NCBI GenBank assembly: GCA_003427395.1
Contig: BFEA01000565.1
Coordinates: 805,921 to 830,110, forward strand
Direction: 5' to 3'
Length of the DNA: 24,190 nt
DNA from: Chara braunii
Taxonomy: Eukaryota > Streptophyta > Charophyceae > Charales > Characeae
The notes under the pieces were generated by a model. That model was not told the origin of the DNA and ran no database searches. It saw nothing but the letters and a program-made list of their open reading frames with translations. Position numbers and translations under genes: made by a program. Positions 1 through 10,480 of this stretch are shown here, one piece after another (position 1 is the stretch's first letter; every line of letters starts with the position of its first letter).

Positions 1-4
1 TGCA

Positions 5-53
5 AAATGAGAATGAATCTTCCGCGAAAGGGCGACAAGATTCATTCTCATTT
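5..53. repeat. Perfect 17-bp inverted repeat (hairpin)
   Basis: Bases 5-21 (AAATGAGAATGAATCTT) are exactly the reverse complement of bases 37-53, with a 15-base G/C-richer spacer. The left arm and what follows it (GCAAAATGAGAATGAA then CTTCCGCGA-like) closely match bases 12063-12088. That suggests a piece of a dispersed repeat family rather than a terminator. The window begins here, so the element may extend to the left. Confidence 0.8.
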
Positions 54-83
54 AGCACAGTGGCCAAATCGATCTGTGTGCCT

Positions 84-213
84 TCTCTCTCTCTGTCTCT
101 CTCTCCCCCCCCCTCCCCCCCCCCTCTCTCTCTCTCTCTCTCCCTCCCTCTCTCTTTCTATTTCACACACACACACACACACATACACACATGCACACAC
201 ACACACACACACA
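84..213. repeat. Compound (CT)n/(CA)n microsatellite
   Basis: A CT-rich tract with two long C runs is followed by a CACACA tract. Open frames through it on both strands encode only Leu/Ser and His/Thr strings, so they are composition artefacts and not genes. Confidence 0.95.
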
Positions 214-366
214 CTCACCTTCGCATGGCAGGATAACGAGTTCCAAGGTAGCAAGCCCCAAGCCGACGAACTCCAACTAGCGAACTTGAAGAGACTGACT
301 GTTGCAGCATTTCCGATTGCCTGCTGCAAGGGCCTCACAGAAAGATGCAGGCGCCTTTCTCTCCGT

Positions 367-415
<49 letters not shown>

Positions 416-650
416 ACACACGTACACACGCATACACAAACATACAAACATACACACACACAAACACACACACATACAAACACACACACACACACTCACA
501 TACTCACACGCTCACCTTCGCATGGCAGGTTAACGAGCTCCAAGGCAGCAAACCCCAAGCCGGCGAACTCCAACTAGCGAACGTGAAGAGAATAATTGTT
601 GCAGCATTTTCGATGGTCTGCTGCAAGGGCGTCACAGAAAGTTGCATGCC
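214..650. repeat. Duplicated ~140-bp block with (CA)n between copies
   Basis: The block starting CTCACCTTCGCATGGCAG at 214 recurs at 511 (period 297) and runs to about 350 and 650, ending near CACAGAAAG. The copies differ at scattered positions. An imperfect (CA)n tract (about 368-506) fills the space between them, and another precedes the first copy, so the duplicated unit was probably CA tract plus block. A plus-strand frame reads through both copies, but most differences would change the amino acid. That argues against a conserved protein. Confidence 0.85.
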
Positions 651-732
651 CCTTGCGAGGGCATTTCGAGGAGGTACCGACGAAATGCCACCCGCGATCC
701 GGTAAGGGCATAGTGGAAAGTTGTGCCTCATG

Positions 733-830
733 CTGACAGCGGTCGGCATAAAACTTCAGAGGCGCCAGGGGCACGACATGGTAAGTCGGCCTTCAGAGCG
801 GCATGCAGTAAATTAATGGAAATTTCAGGG
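733..830. repeat. Diverged copy of the repeat family at 19280-19400
   Basis: The stretch AACTTCAG..GCC..GGGGC.CGACA.GGTAAGT.GGCC.TCAGAG (about 752-797) follows the same order as bases 19284-19336. Both loci also carry AGGGGCAT-type words. The copy here is single, while the copy at 19301 is tandem. No coding potential is evident. Confidence 0.6.
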
Positions 831-1014
831 GCATCTCGAATTTTTATTTTTATTTTTTTCAGTTGAATGGTAGTAGTATGGTAATAGTACGTCCAAGTAA
901 CAGTAAGAAGCGATTCAATGCAGTTGCTAAACAAATCATGAGTTCAAATCACCGCGTAAACCTTATCCTCCTTCAGAAAAAGTAACCTTAGCGGCGCCAT
1001 CAACATCAAGAGAA

Positions 1015-1390
1015 GGGCAAAATTGCATTTGTATACCAAGTCCCAGCCCCAACTTGAGTCCATACCTAAAAAATGATTTATGGAAATTGTGTGCACGCCC
1101 AGTAACCAGGTGGACCCAGGTTGGTACCTCAAAATTGCATTTATAACCAACTACCGAAATGCACAAATTATGAGCATACCCAAGCAAAATTATGGGCATA
1201 TCCGGGACCTGAAAAAACGGCCAAATTGCTCATATACCCTACTCTCGGATGGCTGAAATTATGCTTATACCCAACAGTCATTGGGCAACAACGGTCTGCT
1301 TGGTGAACATGAGCATAATTTGGTGCTCCGAATCTAGTGCCTGCGGCTTCAAGTTACCAGTGGGCATACCAACAATTTTGCACAGGGAAA
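1015..1390. repeat. Cluster of degenerate ~17-nt motifs, AAATTRYnnnnATAYCC type
   Basis: Variants of AAATTATGNGCATAYCC occur near 1020, 1131, 1164, 1186, 1223 and 1256. Inverted or rearranged versions occur near 1310 (GAGCATAATTTGG) and 1363 (GGGCATACC..CAATTTTGC). Spacing is irregular (22 to 110 bases) in the direct series. I recognise no gene; this looks like an old, decayed satellite or a motif cluster. The flanking 840-1014 and 1391-2204 contain only short unrecognised frames. Confidence 0.5.
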
Positions 1391-2207
1391 AATGTGGGTA
1401 GTATGCAAAGTTGAACGGCCTCTAGGTTTAGAAGTAAGTTGGCGCTCGGACTGGGTATAGCCGATATTCCCATCTTTAACTTGAAGTGCAGTACAGATGT
1501 AATTTTCCCAAAACGAAAAAGAGTCAGATAGTTGCTCGGCATGAAGCTAGGTAGTCTTGCAATTTCCTAGCCTACTTTGTGCTTTCTTAGCCAGAACATA
1601 GCCCTACCGGAGCAAATAGAACTTGGATTATATTTCCTGCAAACACAGTTCAAATGCAACTTTTAGTCACTCCCCGTGGTTTAGAACACCACCAATTCAA
1701 ACTAACATTGGCCCAAGATGAGGGAACACGCCGTTGTGGTGTCCCCCGTTTTGCTGATGCGTGCAATCATGACCATTTTGCAATTTTAAAGCACGAGTGT
1801 TGTTACTCTGTTGATAACACTCAATGCTATGGAGGGGGTGGGTAGGACAACGCAGGGCTACCACCTTGGAGACAAAGAAGACACCGCCGGTTCCTAGTTC
1901 GTTGACGTGTGGGAGGAGCTTCAAATGAAAGGGCTAGAACATGACGTCTTACACACGACTTACGAGAACGACCTGACTCGTGTGGCCCTACAAATCCAGA
2001 GGATGCACACAACTTAGAGACCGACATTACAAGCATGACATAAATTGGCATTATTGCTATATAGATGATGGACGACAAGTGGTTATTACCCCTGGTGTGG
2101 CAATGACTTCAGTATCAGAATCCAGAGCACAGTCAGGTGCACAGATGATGTGTCACGTGCCATCATTATTGAGTACGATCATATGCTTGAGTGGTCACCC
2201 GGAACAA

Positions 2208-2723
2208 CAGAAAAATTCCCACGAAAAATGAAAGTTGAAAAAACATTCCATAAAAAAATAGTCCTTCATATTTGTAAATTATCATTCCATTGTTCGTCAA
2301 ATTCTAAAATTTTCAATTTAATTTGATAAGAGTCTGTCTAAATATGAGTTTTCCCTTCCAACTACATCTACTTGTTCAAGATGGAATGAAAGTCTGGACG
2401 AGTTTATGAAATGTTTTAATTAGACTTTCAGTCTACTACAACAAATATCTTCTAATTTAGATTGGATTAACCCATTTATGACTGAAAATCCTGACTTAGA
2501 ATAATAGTCCAATTAAAATATTTCATAAACTCATCCAGACTTTCATTCCATCTCTAGCATACATTTCAAATAAAAAGAGATACTTCATTCTTGGAAGGAA
2601 AGTTTTCAAGTAAGATGAAAAATTTCAAAATTGGAATAACATTTTTTAAGATGGAATGAAAATTTGAAATTTAGAATGTAATTTTACTCTAGAATGATTA
2701 TTTAATTCTGGGAATTTTTTCTG
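2208..2723. mobile_element. MITE-like foldback element, family A, copy 1 (516 bp)
   Basis: The ends are inverted: CAGAAAAATTCCCA at 2208 and TGGGAATTTTTTCTG ending at 2723, with one extra T on the right. Inside, bases 2379-2425 and 2507-2553 form a 47-base inverted repeat with about three mismatches. A weaker inner match (TTCTAAAATTTTCAA versus TTTGAAATTTAGAA) means the whole element can fold back. No transposase is encoded, so it would be non-autonomous. The flanks here (CAA left, TTG right) are not a direct target-site duplication. AT-rich throughout. Confidence 0.75.
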
Positions 2724-2939
2724 TTGAAGGCACTTTTTGTTATTACGAGCGGAGAGGCTTCCCAGGGTGTCTGAGTGTCATCGGCTAAACACACATTTAT
2801 ATAGATAAGCCATGTAGGGAGGAGGCCGATGTGTAATATGATAGGAGAACGCAATACTCCATCATCGCAGAAGTGAGGTGCAATGAAAAATTGAGGATTC
2901 TTAATGTTTGTGTGCATGCACCGTGGTCTTTGGATGATT

Positions 2940-3188
2940 CTCACTTTCTTCGGTTGTCTAACGTGTACGAGCATGCGGAAGGGGGACATATCCTTTCACA
3001 AGTAGGACGAATGTCCTCGCTGACGGGACTGTCATCGATCGTTACTTGATGGGTAACACCATCCTCTCGTCGCCTCTCGTTAAGAGCACCTTGATATAAG
3101 CGGTCTCGACCTCCCACCCACGAGAAGGGTCGTCCTCATGGGGATTAACATATTCACCCCTATCCAAGTGGGCGTCGTCAATCGCAAT
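2940..3188 (-). pseudogene. Possible decayed coding fragment, function unknown
   Basis: On the minus strand, an open stretch of 48 codons (3188 to a stop at 3042) reads as a plausible soluble protein with a GWEVETAYIKVLL core. After a one-base shift the sense continues (VTIDDSPVSEDIRPTC...). The transition from one frame to the next at a natural-looking boundary suggests a frameshifted pseudogene rather than chance. It is sandwiched between two foldback elements. I recognise a style seen in transposon-associated plant proteins but cannot name a family. Confidence 0.3.
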
Positions 3189-3192
3189 TCAA

Positions 3193-3708
3193 CAGAAAAA
3201 TTCCCACGAGAAATGAAAGTTGAAAAAATATTATATAAAAAAAAAATTCTTCATATTTATAAATTTTAATTCCAATGTTCGTCCAATTCTAAAATTTCCA
3301 ATTTAATTTGATTATTTTCCGTCTAAATATGAGCTTTCCCTTCCAACTACATCTATTAGTTCAAGATGGAATGAAAGTCTGGACGAGTTTATAAAGTGTT
3401 TTAATTAAACTTTCATTCAACTACAACAAATATCTTCTAATTTATATTGGATCAACCTATTTATGACTGAAAATCCTTACTTAGAATGACAGTCCAATTA
3501 AAATATTTCATGAACTCATCCAGACTTTCAATCCATCTCTAGCATGAAGTTCAAATAAGAAGGGATACACCATTCTTGAAAGGAAATTTTTCAAGTAAGA
3601 CGAAAATTTTTAAAATTGGAATGACATTTTTTAAGATGGAATGAAAATTTGAAATTTAAAATATAATTTTACTTTAGAATGATTATTTAATTCTAGAATT
3701 TTTTTCTG
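3193..3708. mobile_element. MITE-like foldback element, family A, copy 2 (516 bp)
   Basis: This copy is collinear with copy 1 and exactly the same length, with CAGAAAAATTCCC at the left and a diverged TTTTTTTCTG at the right. The central arms recur (3364-3410 against its partner near 3485-3535). The triplet CAA sits on both sides (3190-3192 and 3709-3711), which would fit a 3-bp target-site duplication but could be chance. The insertion falls at the edge of the possible coding fragment at 2940-3188. Confidence 0.78.
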
Positions 3709-3711
3709 CAA

Positions 3712-4540
3712 AGTGCACTTGTCCAGCTAGCACTAGGGGTTGTGGTTCGTGTAAGCCACATTCTGTTTATTAATATCGTGTCGAAAGACATCGTCGAAGT
3801 TGTAGCAAATGAACGCAATTCATCTGTGTTGCACGAAACGCCAAACTTTCCTTTCCACAACCGTTGTTGCAAGCACTCGAAGAGTGTGACCCTTTCTTGT
3901 CCCCCACCTTTCGTCTTTGACGTATGGTCCTCGACGTACCACCTGCACCTAAAAGAAGACGTACATACTATGTCGTCATTCTTGACGACGTATTTTCATC
4001 CTCGCAACCACTGTGCTCTTCATCTCGTATGAGTCCATAACATGCCAAGCCTTAGCCCCACTGCCACCCAGGATCGTCTCCACCGACATTGTCTCTCGTA
4101 CTTGCGATATGAAGACAATTTGTGAGTAATATATGTTATTGTTGCTAGCGCTATCTTCTTCTAATGCCTCCGATACCATTGAAAAAACAATGTTTGTTGA
4201 TGTTGCTAGCGTCATCTTTCGCCTATTCCTTATTGTTACTGCTCGTGTGGTCATTCGTTATACACGGGATACGGCCACTTGACACAACCCACAAAAGGTG
4301 CGGTACCAGCAAAAATCGGTTGAAGACCATGGATGGTGTGGTGATGATAGGTTTGGGTCAACCATAATATATACGTGGATGACAATTGCTCAACCACCCA
4401 CCTACAATTTAACTTTGTATTATCATGCACCTACCTCTTCGAAATTTCATGTGCACCTCTCCCAAGTATCGACCCTTGTGAGAACACAAGTTCAAGGTTA
4501 ATTTTAATTTAAAGGGGAAAAAAATAAAAAACGGGTGCTA
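3712..4540. other. Unassigned spacer with short open frames on both strands
   Basis: Frames of 90-96 codons exist on both strands (3742-4032 plus, 3976-4254 minus). A further minus-strand frame of about 90 codons covers roughly 3712-4010, and it is in phase with the fragment at 3042-3188 if copy 2 of the foldback element and one CAA are removed (one in-frame TGA intervenes). None resembles a family I can name, and none has a supportable start or splice structure. Confidence 0.35.
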
Positions 4541-4680
4541 TGAATGACGTGTGAGCCTCACATGAGTAGCGCATGTAGATTCCAAAGTATGTGGATTCAT
4601 AGATCATGTTTTTTGTGCACCTGTAATGAGTTTGCTTTCGTATGCGGTTGAACCCATTCTTCGTGGGATGTTGTGACTAG
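4541..4680. repeat. Diverged direct repeat, left copy
   Basis: Bases around AATGACGTGTGAGC...TATGTGGATTCA...GCTTTCGTATGCGGTT...GGGATGTTGTGAC recur in the same order at 5334-5468. The two copies bracket the third foldback element, but they are too long and too diverged to be its target-site duplication. They look like an older duplication. Confidence 0.7.
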
Positions 4681-4797
4681 ATGAAACTATGGAACACAAG
4701 GATATACATTTACAGTTCAGTATGTTTGGAGAAACATCAAAGTTTCGTTTCGTACATACAATGGACATTTCAATTTAGATATTTAAAAAAAAAATCA

Positions 4798-5313
4798 AAA
4801 AAAAAAAATCACAAGAAATGAAAGATGAAAAAACTTTATATTTAAAAAAACAAATAATCATATTTAAAAATTATCATTCCAATGTTTGTCCAATTATAAA
4901 ATGTTCAGTTTTATTTGACAAGTTTTCGTTTAAAAATGAGTTTTCCCTTTTAACTACATCTATTTGTTGAAGATGGAACGAAAATCTGAACGAGTTTATA
5001 AAATATTTTAACTAAAAATTATTTCTACTACAAGAAATATCTTCTAACTTAGATTGAATTAACCTATTTATAACTGAAAATCCGTATATAAAATCAGAGT
5101 CTAATTAAAATATTTTATAAACTGATGAAAATTTTTATTTCATCTCTAATATGCAGTTCAAACAAGAAGGGATACCCCATTCTTAGAAGGAAAATGTTCG
5201 AGTAAGACGAAAAATTTTAATAGTAAAATATTTTTTTTAAAGATGAAATGAAAATTTTAAATATAAAATATAATTTTTCTATAGAATGATTATTTCATTC
5301 CGGATTTTTTTAA
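4798..5313. mobile_element. MITE-like foldback element, family A, copy 3 (older, ~516 bp)
   Basis: Collinear with copies 1 and 2 from CACAAGAAATGAAA through GAATGATTATTTCATTC. The ends have decayed (A-rich on the left, GGATTTTTTTAAA on the right), so the boundaries are set by alignment to the other two. It is clearly more diverged than copies 1 and 2 are from each other, which implies at least two rounds of activity. Confidence 0.65.
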
Positions 5314-5333
5314 ATTTATATTTATTGCATAAT

Positions 5334-5468
5334 CAATGACGTGTCAGCATGTATGTCACACCCACAGGTTCCCAAGTGTATGGATTCACAAACAACGTTT
5401 TTCGTGTACCTATCGCGGGTCCGCTTTCGTATGTGGTTTAAACTATTGTGCCTGGGATGTTGTGACGA
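5334..5468. repeat. Diverged direct repeat, right copy
   Basis: Partner of 4541-4680. Shared words include AATGACGTGT, TATGGATTCA, GCTTTCGTATG and GGGATGTTGTGAC. Confidence 0.7.
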
Positions 5469-5597
5469 AATTCAAAAGCAAAAAAATAACGTAAATATTA
5501 ATTTAAAAAAAAAACAAAGTTTGATTCCAAGTATACGGTGAACAATTGCAGTCGTTCAAAGCAGCAAAACTAACCTCACATCATATTTTTTTCCCAT

Positions 5598-5723
5598 GCA
5601 TTTTGTTCGCATTTCTACGTGTTTGAGTTTGAAATCTCATGCATTATGTCTTTATTGCTACGTGTTTGGGATTGAAATCCCCATGCACTGTATTTTCGTT
5701 GCTACGTATTTAGGGTTGAAAAA
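5598..5723. repeat. Three-unit ~43-bp tandem repeat
   Basis: Units start at 5598, 5641 and 5685, with the pattern GCAT.TGT..TT..TTGCTACGTGTTTG.G.TTGAAATC. Unit lengths are 43, 44 and about 39. Bases 5724-6490 downstream contain only unrecognised short frames. Confidence 0.75.
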
Positions 5724-6489
5724 AAATAAATAAATAGAAATTCTAAAATATAAAAAAAACTCACAAAGAAGTTAATTGTCTGCTATGAGGAAAACTTGTG
5801 GTATATAGATTGTCTACGTTCTTGAAGACACAAGTCCACCGACACCCCTGACAACTTATCATATGAAATTGCAATAGAACATCAACGAGGCATGTGGTGA
5901 AATCTCGTCTGGTGCTTTAAAATTTATTTCGCACATTTGAATGTTAAAGTATATTTCCTACATTTGAACTTTGAAATTGTGTTATTCTTCGACATCCTAT
6001 GAATATTCGAAAAACGTGGAGTTCTTGGGAAGGGACACAGTCCAACAAACATGCATTTTTCGAACGGATCTCCAGTTTGTGGTTGCTACACTGCAATGTA
6101 TTGACTATGTGGACACAAGTTTTAAATGTCATACATAACTTCTCCCTACGCTCCACCAAACACACTTGACAAAACAAAAATGCATACACTTGGGTTATAG
6201 AATACATACTCGTAATATGTTTGGAGGGTAAAGGGGAAAATGAGTGTCGCAAGCCACGTAACCTGGAGTGAGAGAGAATGTCTATGTCGCGGGATCATAT
6301 ATTCGTTTGTTGTGTCTAATATGTGTGTGATGGAGGGGGAACAAAATCTCATTGGGTGTTGTGTTTTGTTTTCATCTTAATGTATTCGGTGGTTTGTTTT
6401 CATGTAATGGGGACACAAAATTCAAAAATTCAAATGCAAACATTATTCTTGTTTTTCCCGATTGCAGTGGGAATAGGAAACTAACAACG

Positions 6490-6625
<136 letters not shown>

Positions 6626-6713
6626 TGCATGGTGTGCACTTTTGGGAAGATCGAACAGAGGCAAAAATAAAATTTACAAGGTAATGAAATTGCACTTTCT
6701 CAAGAGGCAAATC

Positions 6714-7035
6714 AAAATTGTTAGAATCATCATCCAACTTAGCTTACAGGCCTGCAAGTCCGAACTACAGACCTTCAAAACACACTAAAGTCTGTACTTC
6801 CTTCAGTAACAAAAACAAATTGAAAATGGTTGGAAGCATCATCAAACTGAGTTTAGAAGATAAAACCTACAGGTCTGGGGTACAAACCCTCAAAACACAG
6901 TAATGATTGCACTTCTTTCAGTTGCAATTGAAAATTGTTGGAAGCATCATCCAACTTCACTTACATGTCGAAGCCTGCAACTCCCAACTACAGACCTCGA
7001 TAACCTACCAATGACTGCAGTTTCCGCAAGCATGC
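6714..7035. repeat. Three-unit ~108-bp tandem repeat
   Basis: Units begin AAAATTGTT.G at 6714, 6823 and 6931 (steps of 109 and 108). Each contains GAAGCATCATCCAACTT, a CTACAGACCT-like word and a CACTTCTTTCAGT-like word. The bases just before 6714 look like the tail of a further unit. The units are diverged and not coding. Confidence 0.75.
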
Positions 7036-8110
7036 ACCAAAACAGATGATGCAAACATATTAAAAATCGGAAGTGGGAGGGGAAAGACGTTCCATCGTCG
7101 ATGGTCTTCCTGCATCGTATTGCCGCCGAACGAAGAAAAAACACCTTCACGTACATGGAATTGAATGTTCTGCCCCGACATATATGATAACAAATACAAA
7201 ATAACATTTGTTGTAAAGCGTACTTCACAATCCATATATGAAAGACGATAGACCTTTATGTAGCCACGCAAGCTAGTGTTTCATCCCATTTGAATTAAAA
7301 GGGCACATCAGGGAGTGAAGGGGGATGTGGGGTCTATGAACATGGCTCGTCGAAGTTTTCCAGCGACTGCACTGATATCACTTTGATTAGAATCAGGAGA
7401 CAAATCTTCAACAAACGCAGGTCGAGTGTAAGGGTCAGAGTTTGTGAAGCGCCTGTGTGCTTACGGACGTGTAGGAAACTCTCTCAGCGCATCTCCAACG
7501 GATACAAGAACTGGCGCGGTGGTGCGTGAACGCTTGCTGGAGGGGTTGTCAAACGGTGTAACAAAATGTTTTCCCTTACAACTATGTTGTTCCGACGCAC
7601 TAACAATGAAAGTGACGGACCGGGTGCGTTTGAGGATTTATAGCTCTTCACGTCATTGGTCGACCATCCTCTATGGTGCCTCTGCTCTAGATATACGACA
7701 ACCTCTCGGGTGTGAGCGATGTTCAATATGGAACGCAACTTCATTATATCGTCCACCATTCTCGACACATGTTCAAAGATAACTCCCCGTTTTCTAGTGA
7801 GTTTGTGAGCATTGTCGATCAATTGTCGATGTGTGAGCCCAAAGTCACCCACGATGTTAAATACCTCAGCAATATCATGAATAAGATTGAGAGGTGTTAC
7901 CAATTGATGCCAAACAATGACCACACGACAACCGAGGAGTCATGCACACACGCCATCAACAAATCGAAAAACAAGGCAAACCATGTATCAAAATGACATA
8001 TGCAACACAAATCCCGCCATCCACCATACACACTTGACAACATTATAGGCGATGTCATCACAACTTTCACAAATCGTTGTCATTGGCAACGTCACCATTA
8101 CCATCCACTT
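7036..8110. other. Unassigned stretch with two overlapping frames
   Basis: A minus-strand frame of 146 codons (7484-7924) is the longest non-repetitive open frame in the left half. It overlaps a 112-codon plus-strand frame (7444-7782). I recognise neither. It lies just downstream, on the same strand, of the broken gene at 8115-9070, so it could be further transposon debris. Confidence 0.3.
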
Positions 8111-8114
8111 GGCC

Positions 8115-9070
8115 TTAGCATCGGGAGGATCCAGACTCCAGCCTCCCACCCATCGTAGTAGTCAACATAGAGAAACATGACAACAACATATTATTGTCAT
8201 TTGCAAATGTTTTGTTTAGGTCGTTCATCACCTCAGCAAAAAAACTTGTTATTTTCTTTATTTGTAGTTCGTTTGCCTCAACGATCACGGTGGCCATGTC
8301 CGCCAAAGTTGCATTTTCCTCGATGATGGTGGTTGTTCATATATCGAACCAGTACAATCGCTACCTCTCCCGCCCTCCGGGGGCCCTCCGGGGCGCCACA
8401 TTTTTGAATCTCCACGTCGTTGCTCTTCACCTTTCGACGATTTCTTACATCTACATCACGCACGGCCCACCGCCATCATCATCTGTCATGGCGCTAGAGG
8501 ACCCGCCCAGCCCATGGACAGATTCCACCATGATGCACTCACATAATCCATCTGACTTCAGAATCTTTAATTTGCATTGCATGGTGTCAAAATATGCTTT
8601 TTCGTAAAGGGGCAACGTCTTCTTAATGTGCTCCACACACTCAATGTTTCAAAAAAATATTTTTCCGTACTCCCGTGGAAGTCTTGAATCTCCTTTGCAT
8701 TGTCAAGGACACAATAAAAGTGGTTTGCTGCCTCATCATATTCCCGGTTGGGAAACCCTTACTCCACGTGCTTCGAAACGACCTATTCATATCTCTCCCG
8801 CTTTGTTATAAACTTATTTCTATAACCCTTTTCTACTGATGCGCAGTGTCATCCTAAAAAATCAGACGTACCAATATCATCGTCTCGTTATATCCCCAAC
8901 CCGCATCGCGAAGTTTGGTCCTCTCTCCACGTACCCCTCACGACGAGTCCCCGCTATGTCCGTCTCTAATTCTGTCATGACTTTTTCATGTACTCATCCT
9001 CTATCCAGGCTGGTTGGTCAACCTCTATACCCATTGTTGAAGAGGATAAGTTGTCGCCTGCTACGGTAAG
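8115..9070 (-). pseudogene. Broken Myb/SANT-like, transposon-associated protein (tentative)
   Basis: Several minus-strand segments in different frames read like one protein. An upstream part contains AANHFYCVLDNAKEIQDFH (about 8740-8690), similar to the W..L...KKIRDF helix of plant Myb/SANT-like and trihelix DNA-binding domains often found beside PIF/Harbinger or hAT transposons. After a shift it continues EHIKKTLPLYEKAYF (about 8635-8590). After another shift the C-terminus is Asn/Glu-rich and helical (ADMATVIVEANELQIKK..) and ends at a stop at 8115. At least two frameshifts and several stops break it. The family call is from pattern memory; coding origin is more secure than identity. Confidence 0.4.
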
Positions 9071-9888
9071 GAGTCAATGTTGAGCAGACATGGAGAATGC
9101 AATTTCAGACGCGTGTTGACCAAGAAGGGGAGACTTTTGTGACGTGGTCCAACATAGTAGTATCTTCCCCCCCATACTAATGGAGTTCACATGGGAGCAC
9201 ATGGCAGACACAAGGGACAACTGAGAAAAAGTTTGTTTGAACATTCTCATCGCAATACTGCTCAGGCGATCCACAACCAGAATGTAACACGGCCGTGCTA
9301 CTGACGGCTATTAATTTGATGTCGGTGGTGGCTGCCCCGCACCGCATGCTAAGCTCTCACCTCTATTGACGTGGCTTGATGACAACGATGAAGGAGAGAA
9401 GAAAGCAACATATGTCCACGCGATGGACTTGAATGTCGGGAGTGAGGGCAAACTAGTTGAGACTGATAAAGGATCACGTACAACAGTCTCACCCCCTGGC
9501 GGAGGAGAGGTGACATAACGATGTGGCGAGGCAAAGGATGTATGTGTAAGGAAAATTTACGGTCGTACATGCCGCATCAATGCCTGACGTGGTGACGGTA
9601 AATGTGATCGATGGATGGGCATATGTGGTGCTTTATCCATGGCAGGGGGGCTCCCCAAAAAGAGCACGCGTGCACGCGCGCGAGAGAGAGAGATTGATTT
9701 TGGTAGTAGAGTCCCACCTTGCTGCCCTGGAAAGACAATAGTAGTTTATTGCACACTTGAGGCTTGTGTGTATGTCGTCAATACGTGCGTTGAATATGTA
9801 CAAGGTAGGGTAAACACAACTAACCACAAAATCTAAAAACAATTAAAATAAAATTATATATATATATAGGGTTGCTGGCGTTCGCGAC
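9071..9888. other. Unassigned stretch
   Basis: Short frames on both strands, none recognised. A minus-strand frame at 9074-9274 faintly recalls the end of a hAT transposase but lacks the diagnostic residues. A CG-rich alternating run (GCACGCGTGCACGCGCGCG) and a short (GA)n occur at 9663-9692. Confidence 0.4.
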
Positions 9889-9953
9889 GGGCCGAACGCC
9901 CGAACGTTCGCCACCCCCTCTCGATGCGTTCGGCCGTTCGATCGAACGTGGAC
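9889..9953. repeat. CGAACG-rich palindromic island
   Basis: In about 65 bases the words CGAACG and CGTTCG occur repeatedly, including the perfect palindromes CGAACGTTCG and CGTTCGATCGAACG. The island is GC-rich inside strongly AT-rich DNA and ends at a poly(A) run, so it could be the end of a small element. Confidence 0.6.
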
Positions 9954-10143
9954 AAAAAAAAAAAAAAAAAAACCGAATTAAAAAAAATCTGAAACAAATA
10001 TATGTTATGCAGAAGAATAAACTAAACAACATTTGCCTCAATGTTACANAAAAAAAAAAAAAAAAAACCGAATTAAAAAAAATCTGAAACAAATATATGT
10101 TATGCAGAAGAATAAACTAAACAACATTTGCCTCAATGTTACA
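9954..10143. repeat. Exact 95-bp tandem duplication across an N
   Basis: Bases 9954-10048 and 10049-10143 are the same 95 bases, except that the first A of the second copy is an N (10049). Each copy begins with a run of 18-19 A and ends CCTCAATGTTACA. A perfect duplication meeting exactly at an N is what results when two contigs ending in the same sequence are joined without merging, so this is probably not biological. Confidence 0.85.
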
Positions 10144-10236
10144 TTCAAATTCTTTACCAAATTTGAAATGAAAATCAAATACTAAAAATAAATAATAATA
10201 ATAAAAATTAAAAAAAAAAATGAGAATGAAATTATT

Positions 10237-10480
10237 GAGTGGGCGAGCACATTTTTGACACCGCCATCTTTGGCGATTTTTTTTTTTTGTGTGTGTCAGA
10301 AATGCCATGAAAATTTATATTACATAATAGAGAATCTACAAATAAAGTTTTAAAAAATAATAGTTTTTTTCATGCACCGAAATAAAAGAAAAACAAAAAG
10401 TGAAAAGAGAAAAAAAACAAGTTACTGAGTGGGTAAGCAAGTTTTGACACCACCATCTTTGCCGATTTTTTATTTTTTTA
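10237..10480. repeat. Direct repeat, ~190-bp period
   Basis: The core GAGTGGGYRAGCA..TTTTGACACCRCCATCTTTG-CGATTTTTT occurs at 10237 and again at 10427. Bases upstream of both are A-rich. Neither copy has a convincing reading frame. Confidence 0.75.

Noticed and set aside
7-705. Long open frames through CT/CA repeats
   Set aside because: They encode Ser/Leu or His/Thr strings created by microsatellites, and the duplicated 140-bp block shows no codon-level conservation.
900-955. tRNA-like sequence with GAGTTCAAATCACC
   Set aside because: Only the B-box-like word is convincing; the A box and stems are absent.
1980-2231. YIDD tetrapeptide suggesting a reverse-transcriptase active site
   Set aside because: The residues around it (CYIDDGRQVVI) do not fit the hydrophobic context of an RT motif, and no other RT motif is nearby.
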